The notes below the pieces were generated by a model, which did no database searches, had not been told where the DNA came from, and worked only from the letters and a program-made list of their open reading frames with translations. A DNA stretch of 64,000 nucleotides, taken from Ferrovibrio sp965278975 (GTDB taxonomy: Bacteria; Pseudomonadota; Alphaproteobacteria; Ferrovibrionales; Ferrovibrionaceae). Shown here piece by piece: positions 59,801 through 64,000 of this stretch. Positions within the stretch are counted from its first letter, which is position 1. Each line of letters begins with the position of its first letter. The stretch covers positions 2,914,001 to 2,978,000 of the forward strand of contig NZ_OZ257126.1 of assembly GCF_965278975.1 (NCBI RefSeq), written 5' to 3'. The translations under genes and the position numbers were made by a program.

Positions 59801-60727
59801 CAGCAGCATGCCGGCGGCGGCAATCGGCACCACGAAAATATTGATGGCGATGAGATAGACCGGAAACAGCCAGCGCGCCGTCTGCAGCGAGGAGGGGTCG
59901 CCATGCTCCACCACCGCGACATGGAACTGGCGTGGCAGGCAGAGGAAGGCGAAACCGGAAAGGATCGTCATCACGATCCAGTTGCTGCCGAAGCCGGCGG
60001 TAAGCCGCTGGGTCAGGTCCGGCGCATCGACGATGCTGGAAAGCAGCCGCACCGGGTTATCGAACAGACCAAACACCACGAAGCAGCCGACCAGCAACAG
60101 GGCGGCGAGCTTGACCAGGGATTCGAAGGCAATCGCCAGCATCATGCCGCGATGCTGTTCGGTCGCCTGCACGCTGCGCACGCCGAACAGGATGGTGAAC
60201 AAGGCCATGATGGCGGCCACGAACATCGAGGTGTCGCGCCAGGGTGGCGGCAGGCTGGCATTCAGCAGCTGCGCCACGTCGCTGCCCACCAGCACCTCGA
60301 AGGTGACGGTAACGGCCTGCATCTGCAAGGCGATATAGGGCAGCACACCGATCACGGCGGTCAGGGTCGCCAGCACCGCCACGGCACGGCTCTTGCCGTA
60401 GCGCGAGCCGAGGAAGTCGGCAATCGAGGTGACATTCTGGCGCCGCGACACCGCGATCATCTTGCGCATCAGCGGATAGCCGGCGGTGATTGCCAGGATG
60501 GGGCCGACATAGATCAGGATGAAATCGGCGCCGACGGTGGCGGCGCGGCCGACCGAGCCGTAGAAGGTCCAGGATGTGCAGTAGATCGCCAGCGACAGCG
60601 AATAGATGATGGCGCCGATGCGGCCGGTATACCAACGCGGGCTCAGCCGGTCGCCGGCATGGGCAATGGCAAACAGCAGGCCGAGATAGGCCAGCGACAG
60701 CAGCAAAATTGCCGTGCCCTGCAGCAT
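56870..60727 (-). CDS. SLC5-type transporter-fused hybrid histidine kinase
   Basis: A 1285-residue sensor. Residues 1-510 form a sodium:solute symporter-like module with about 13 helices (YCTSWTFYGSVGRAATVGADF near 50, LPRQFHVAVVEH near 262). Then come a linker, a PAS with GQGIGVFD near 640, a PAS near 755 (VLIAYVDRDERYRFTN), a coiled coil (RRVAERTAELEKSRAEAEAA), HisKA (His914 in AAASHDLLQPLHA), HATPase (NGPGIPAD, GLGLGLAIVERVA) and a receiver (Asp1201 in ILADLHLGDG). It matches the NahK/ErcS/CbrA-like group, in which the transporter part senses or carries a solute. No HPt is present. Confidence 0.92.
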   Translation of the reverse strand: MLQGTAILLLSLAYLGLLFAIAHAGDRLSPRWYTGRIGAIIYSLSLAIYCTSWTFYGSVGRAATVGADFILIYVGPILAITAGYPLMRKMIAVSRRQNVTSIADFLGSRYGKSRAVAVLATLTAVIGVLPYIALQMQAVTVTFEVLVGSDVAQLLNASLPPPWRDTSMFVAAIMALFTILFGVRSVQATEQHRGMMLAIAFESLVKLAALLLVGCFVVFGLFDNPVRLLSSIVDAPDLTQRLTAGFGSNWIVMTILSGFAFLCLPRQFHVAVVEHGDPSSLQTARWLFPVYLIAINIFVVPIAAAGMLLIEKGANPDLFVITLPLMAERQAVAAFAFIGGLSAATSMVIVACMALSIMVSNELVTPFLLRSRAGGSGEVGRLVLNVRRGAVVVILLLAYIYHSWVAGHLPLASIGMISFCAVANFAPAVLLGLYWRGAHRYGVIAGLAAGFAVWLYTLLLPSIEGAKRGKPMQPPLADYLPAPLDGFDPTLQGFIACQIVNLILLVLVSLLSAPRARDIEQAEIFVSGGDGDLPLPPANDDMAHDPRIEELRALAARFLGVDRVQRAFGNRRMSLPEAVAFTEHLLSGAIGAASARIVMASAQAKGNLSPRAARAMLGEASEAIRHNLDLLRTTLDHIGQGIGVFDNQRRLAAWNQRFFDLLGLPPNLAEIGVRVDDMAAHGTPELAHILAAHGPRPSAAGSKLGSRIHERRRGDGVVLEIRIDPMPDGGFVATCTDVTERVRAAEALRASERAIRVYTDNVPVLIAYVDRDERYRFTNMPFRRALNLPQEQIDGKPIREMLSAERYERLRPYIDAALAGRRQSFEIEFPTNDEKIEVAQGTYIPHRDASGSIAGFFLLYQDITERRRADAALRAAYASLERRVAERTAELEKSRAEAEAANLGKTRFLAAASHDLLQPLHAARLFTAALGERAPENDLVSRIDHGLGAVEALLDALLDISKLDAGAVRPEPRPVALDPLLGSLAVAFAPLAARRGVALKMVPTHLTVQSDPALLRRVLQNFVANAIRYCRLDAGNRRVLIGCRRAGDAVRIEVWDNGPGIPADKRDVIFQEFARLENPQVDAGERGLGLGLAIVERVARMLDSPVTLRSEVGRGSVFAITVPLAAAEAAPQPAAQPVPSLAATSLQGCFVLCIDNEAGVREAMHTLLGGWNCDVAAVENLETARQAAAQRGRGPDIILADLHLGDGMEDRADGLDGLEVIARLRQDWSRQIPAVLITADRAQDLRRRCQDLGIDLLHKPVRPAALRALISQRWRPAAKLDATGD

Positions 60728-60842
60728 CCCGTGCCTCGCCTCCCCGATTGTTTGCCCCGTGTCCGAGTAAACCCCCCGGGGGCGGGCGCTGTCCAGGGAT
60801 CAATTCCTTGAAATTGCCCAGTTTCGCGGTTTTCCTGGCAGC

Positions 60843-61535
60843 ATGACCTGGCTGTTCCGCCACCTGCTGCGCCTGCTCCTGCTGGCCTTCGGTTTCCTGC
60901 TGCTGCTCTGGGCAACAGGGCTGATCGCTTATCGCTGGGTCGATCCGCCGGCCACGCCGCTGATGGCGATCCGTGCCGTGCAGGGCGAAAGCATCCGCTA
61001 TCGCCCCGTTGCCCTGGAGCATATTGCCCGACCGCTGCGGCAGGCGGTGGTGGCTTCCGAGGATGCGCGTTTCTGCCTGCATGCCGGGATCGATCTGGGG
61101 GCCGTGCGCGATGCCGTGGAGGATTACCAGGAATCCGGACGGCTGCGTGGCGCCAGCACCATCAGCATGCAGGTGGCGCGCAACCTGTTTCTGTGGAATG
61201 GCGGCGGCTTTGTGCGCAAGGCACTGGAGGCGCCGCTGGCATTGGCCTTGGACGCGTTCTGGCCGAAGCGGCGCATCCTAGAAATCTATCTCAATATCGC
61301 GGAGTGGGGGCCGGGCATCTTCGGCGCCGAGGCGGCGGCACAGGCGCATTTCGGCCGCCCGGCAGCGGAATTGAGCCAGGCGCAGGCGGCGCGCCTTGCC
61401 GCCGTGCTGCCCAACCCGATCCGTTGGAGTGCCGGGCGCCCCACGGCCTATATCGAGGCGCGGGCGACGACAATCGGCAACCGCATTGGTCAGCTCGGAC
61501 CAGGGCAGACCGGCTGTTTCACTACTTCACGGTAA
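60843..61535 (+). CDS. mtgA: Monofunctional peptidoglycan transglycosylase
   Basis: A 230-residue GT51 enzyme that polymerises lipid II, without a transpeptidase domain. One N-terminal membrane helix (LLLLAFGFLLLLWATGLIAY), catalytic Glu in VVASEDARFCLHAGID near residue 67, GASTISMQVARNLFLW near 97, and KRRILEIYLNIAEWGPGIFGAEAAA (read as RILEIYLNIAEWG) near 145. It acts on the periplasmic face. Its 3' end overlaps the convergent cupredoxin gene by 14 bp. Confidence 0.94.
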   Translation: MTWLFRHLLRLLLLAFGFLLLLWATGLIAYRWVDPPATPLMAIRAVQGESIRYRPVALEHIARPLRQAVVASEDARFCLHAGIDLGAVRDAVEDYQESGRLRGASTISMQVARNLFLWNGGGFVRKALEAPLALALDAFWPKRRILEIYLNIAEWGPGIFGAEAAAQAHFGRPAAELSQAQAARLAAVLPNPIRWSAGRPTAYIEARATTIGNRIGQLGPGQTGCFTTSR

Positions 61536-61869
61536 TTTCAGCCCGCATCTTCGGATGGATACGGCATCGCACTTCATAGGTACCGGCCTTGGCGAAGCTG
61601 ACCGTGGTTTCGGCACCAGGCTCCTGCAGGCCGATATCGAAGGTGCCGCCGGCGGTAGGCGAGTAGACATTATGCGCGAACGGATCGCGGTTCTCGAACA
61701 CCACCTTGCCGCCAACTGAAATGCGTGCCGTGCCCGGGGCGAAGGCGATGCCCTGCTGCCGGATCGCGGCTTGATTGGCCTGTCCGATGCCGGTCGCGGG
61801 CAGGAGACCCAGCCCCAGGATACCCAGGGCCAGGCCGAGCAGCAGGTCGTGTGGACGGATCAGGCTCAT
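61522..61869 (-). CDS. Cupredoxin (type-1 copper protein)
   Basis: A 115-residue small blue-copper-like protein with an N-terminal signal or anchor (LLLGLALGILGLGLLPATG). Ligand set His in DPFAHNVYSP near residue 65, and Cys, His and Met in VRCRIHPKM near residues 100-108: the His-Cys-His-Met set of plastocyanin/azurin-like electron carriers. Located in the periplasm. Its ATG overlaps the stop of the DUF4394 gene by one base, so the two are co-translated. Electron partner unknown. Confidence 0.87.
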   Translation of the reverse strand: MSLIRPHDLLLGLALGILGLGLLPATGIGQANQAAIRQQGIAFAPGTARISVGGKVVFENRDPFAHNVYSPTAGGTFDIGLQEPGAETTVSFAKAGTYEVRCRIHPKMRAEITVK

Positions 61870-62678
61870 CAGCGCAGATTGAGCACGGCGATGTCGATCA
61901 GGGCGGCGTCGCCCTTGCCGACCGTGCCGGCGCGGCGGATCTTGCCGGTGCCGACATCGAAGCGGTAGAGCGACGCGCCGATCACCGCGAAGCCGTGATA
62001 ATCGTCCTTCGCATCGGTGTAGATGTCGATGCCGCTGATCACCACGCCCTTGTCCAGCTTCAGTGCCATCACGCTGCGCAACTGGCCGTCATTCGGCGGG
62101 TCCTGCACGATATAGGCCGGCAGGCCGCTGTCGAATTCGAACAACTGTGTCTGCTTGGCGCCGGCATAGGAATTGATATAGGCGCCGGCCGTGACCATCG
62201 GCGTCTTGCCGGCAGCCGCATCCTTGGCGCTGTAGGCCAGCTTGCCGTCCACGATGGTCTGGCCGTTATCGACATTCACGCGCAGATTCTGTCCTGTCGA
62301 GCCGATCACGCGCAGCCGGTCGGCCTGCGGGTTGAAATCGACCACCAGCGCATCGATGGCATCCAGCGCCACGTTCAGCTTGGCACCGGCCTTGGCGGCG
62401 CCGGTCTTGGTGTCGATGGTGTAGAGCATGCCTGAGGAACTGAGGCCATACAGCGTGTTGTTGGCCGGGCGCAGGTCGATGCCGAGGATTTTGCCTTCCA
62501 CGCCGGTGATCGGCAGTGTTGTTGCCTTGGCGGGCGCCTTGTCGGTGAACAGCACCAACTCGTTGCGGTTGTTCAGGGCAGCCAGATCAAGCGCCTGGGC
62601 CGGGGCGGCAAGGACGGCAGCAAGCCCGAGGCCGAGGCCGAGCGACAGGCCAAAACGGGTGGCGGTTACGGGGCGCAT
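61869..62678 (-). CDS. DUF4394 secreted beta-propeller-like protein
   Basis: A 269-residue exported protein (signal GLSLGLGLGLAAVLAAPAQA). Repeats typical of DUF4394 are seen: ITGVEGKILGIDLRPANNTLYGLSSSGMLYTID (start ILGIDLRPANNTLYGL) near 60, VDFNPQADRLRVIGSTGQNLRVNVD near 118, and SGLPAYIVQDPPNDG near 185. The function of the family is unknown. ATG 62678 has AGGAGG at 5-6 nt, an excellent RBS. It is the upstream half of a two-gene operon with the cupredoxin. Confidence 0.85.
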   Translation of the reverse strand: MRPVTATRFGLSLGLGLGLAAVLAAPAQALDLAALNNRNELVLFTDKAPAKATTLPITGVEGKILGIDLRPANNTLYGLSSSGMLYTIDTKTGAAKAGAKLNVALDAIDALVVDFNPQADRLRVIGSTGQNLRVNVDNGQTIVDGKLAYSAKDAAAGKTPMVTAGAYINSYAGAKQTQLFEFDSGLPAYIVQDPPNDGQLRSVMALKLDKGVVISGIDIYTDAKDDYHGFAVIGASLYRFDVGTGKIRRAGTVGKGDAALIDIAVLNLR

Positions 62679-62826
62679 AGATTCCTCCTTGAGCGACCGG
62701 GATATTACCATGATAGGTACGGAATTTCAGCCAAATCGGATCATCCCAGGCCTTGCACAAGCCACTCTCCTTGGCCGTAATGGGGCCGAAATCGAACCCC
62801 TGGAAGGGGATAACGGGACGACCGGG

Positions 62827-64000
62827 ATGAATCACAATCTTGTCAGTTTAGTTCAGGCGCGGGTGAGCGACCCGTCCAAGACGTTCATTGAGGCCGATGA
62901 CGGTCGCATCTTCAGCTATGCCGATGCCTTCAAGCTGGCGGCGCGCTTCGCCAATACGCTGGTGCGGTTGGGCGTGCAGCCGGGCGATCGCGTTGCCGTG
63001 CAGTTGGACAAGTCGCCGGAAGCACTGATTCTCTATCTCGGTGTGGTTGCGGCTGGTGGTGTCTACTTACCGCTTAATGTCGGCTACACGCTGGCCGAAC
63101 TGGAATACTTCATCGGCGATGCCGAGCCGCGCGTTGTCGTCGGCCGGCCGAAGGGCGCGGAAGAACTCGACGCGCTCGCGGCCAGGCTGGGCGTGGCGCA
63201 TTGCCTCACGCTCGGCGGCAAGGCCGATGGCACGCTGATGGATGCCATTGCTGGCGCCGCCGACAGTTTCACGCCGATCGAGCGCAAGCCGGAAGACCTG
63301 GCGGCGATCCTCTACACCTCGGGCACCACCGGGCGCTCCAAGGGCGCGATGCTGAGCCATGCCAATCTGTTCTCCAATGCCGAGACGCTGCAGGCCTATT
63401 GGCGCTATACGGCGAAGGATGTGCTGCTGCATGCGCTGCCGATCTTCCATACCCATGGCTTGTTCGTAGCCACCAATGTGGTGCTGCTGGCCGGCGCCTC
63501 GATGCTGTTCCTGCCCAAGTTCGATGCCGACCAGGTGATCAAGCTGCTGCCGCGCGCCACCAGCATGATGGGCGTGCCGACCTTCTATGTCCGCCTGCTG
63601 GAGCATCCGGCGCTCAACAAGGATCTGGTCAAGCATATCCGGCTGTTCATTTCCGGCTCGGCGCCGCTGCTGGCCGATACGCATCGCGAATGGGAAGGCC
63701 GCACCGGGCATCGCATCCTCGAACGCTACGGTATGACCGAGACCAACATGAACACCTCCAACCCCTATGACGGCGAACGCATCGCCGGCACGGTGGGCTT
63801 CCCGCTGCCGGGGGTTTCCCTGCGCATCGCCGACCCGGAGAACGGCACACTGCTCGCCACCAACGACATTGGCATGATCGAGGTGAAGGGCCCGAATGTG
63901 TTCCAGGGCTATTGGCGCATGCCGGAGAAGACCAAGGCGGAGTTCCGCGATGACGGCTTCTTCATCACCGGCGATCTCGGCAAGGTGGATGACAGGGGCT
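62827..64000 (+). CDS. matB: Malonyl-CoA synthetase (3' end outside window)
   Basis: AMP-forming ligase that makes malonyl-CoA (or methylmalonyl-CoA) from malonate, ATP and CoA. 391 codons are visible and the frame runs off the window; about 110 residues are missing. AMP-binding motif YTSGTTGRSKGAML near residue 163, HALPIFHTHGLFVATNVVLLAGAS (start LPIFHTHGLF) near 205, ERYGMTETNMNTSNPYDG near 300, and TGDLGK near 385. These fit MatB closely rather than other acyl-CoA ligases. The start is ATG 62827 behind GGGAC-like purines. No malonate transporter or decarboxylase gene is visible. Confidence 0.92.
   Translation, partial: MNHNLVSLVQARVSDPSKTFIEADDGRIFSYADAFKLAARFANTLVRLGVQPGDRVAVQLDKSPEALILYLGVVAAGGVYLPLNVGYTLAELEYFIGDAEPRVVVGRPKGAEELDALAARLGVAHCLTLGGKADGTLMDAIAGAADSFTPIERKPEDLAAILYTSGTTGRSKGAMLSHANLFSNAETLQAYWRYTAKDVLLHALPIFHTHGLFVATNVVLLAGASMLFLPKFDADQVIKLLPRATSMMGVPTFYVRLLEHPALNKDLVKHIRLFISGSAPLLADTHREWEGRTGHRILERYGMTETNMNTSNPYDGERIAGTVGFPLPGVSLRIADPENGTLLATNDIGMIEVKGPNVFQGYWRMPEKTKAEFRDDGFFITGDLGKVDDRG

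Overview
The window is GC-rich, densely coded chromosomal DNA of an alphaproteobacterium. The evidence is a SUF-only Fe-S operon led by an Rrf2 regulator, a lactate-dehydrogenase-like malate dehydrogenase, a long-form LeuA, an alphaproteobacterial-type PAS protein, MatB, and many genes joined by ATGA overlaps. Rhodospirillales-like affiliation is a guess. There are no insertion sequences, rRNAs or CRISPR arrays. A near-perfect parS-like sequence at 13533 suggests the window may lie in the origin-proximal part of the replicon.

Layout. 1-3.1 kb: end of mrdA (PBP2), mrdB (RodA) and tRNA-Lys(CTT). 3.2-6.1 kb: lipid kinase, ExoD-like protein, an unknown proline-rich protein and a flavin reductase. 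6.2-12.2 kb: Rrf2 regulator and sufBCDSTA behind an IscR-type palindrome, closed by a strong terminator. 12.2-13.5 kb: an AT-richer islet with a phage KilAC antirepressor-like gene divergent from a ribbon-helix-helix protein, with several palindromes between them. 13.5-18.5 kb: a surface-glycan set (GT-C transferase, methyltransferase, DPM1/ArnC-like transferase, small EmrE/ArnE-like protein, sugar aminotransferase). 19-23.4 kb: ugpBAEC glycerol-3-phosphate importer with a Pho box. 23.4-28.6 kb: YgjP-like metalloprotease, Bcr/CflA exporter, alpha/beta hydrolase and PBP1A. 28.7-31.5 kb: Zur-boxed zinc importer operon headed by a His-rich micropeptide. 31.5-36.2 kb: a very large hybrid kinase with four tandem PAS repeats. 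36.2-38.9 kb: PII gene behind a sigma54-like promoter, then leuA behind a leader-peptide attenuator. 39-41 kb: scoAB. 41-51.4 kb: mostly metabolic and envelope genes (YbaY-like lipoprotein, DUF6152 pair, OYE, M20 peptidase, GST, HSD10-like SDR, mdh, YhhN, Pmp3). 51.4-54 kb: a coupled operon of lipoprotein, Tat-lipoprotein M48 protease and lipoprotein. 54-62.7 kb: MFS transporter, PAS protein, LuxR-type response regulator facing an SLC5-fused hybrid kinase, MtgA, and a cupredoxin/DUF4394 pair. 62.8 kb to the end: start of matB.

How they fit together. Several regulatory circuits can be read directly from DNA: Fe-S status (IscR-like site to suf), phosphate (Pho box to ugp), zinc (Zur box to the micropeptide and znuCBA), nitrogen (sigma54-like site to glnB) and leucine (near-leaderless Leu-rich leader peptide and mutually exclusive stems to leuA). 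The parts least explained by known biology are the antirepressor/RHH islet, the His-rich micropeptide, the structured element at 36187-36249, the reduced arn-like glycan cluster and the M48 lipoprotein operon.
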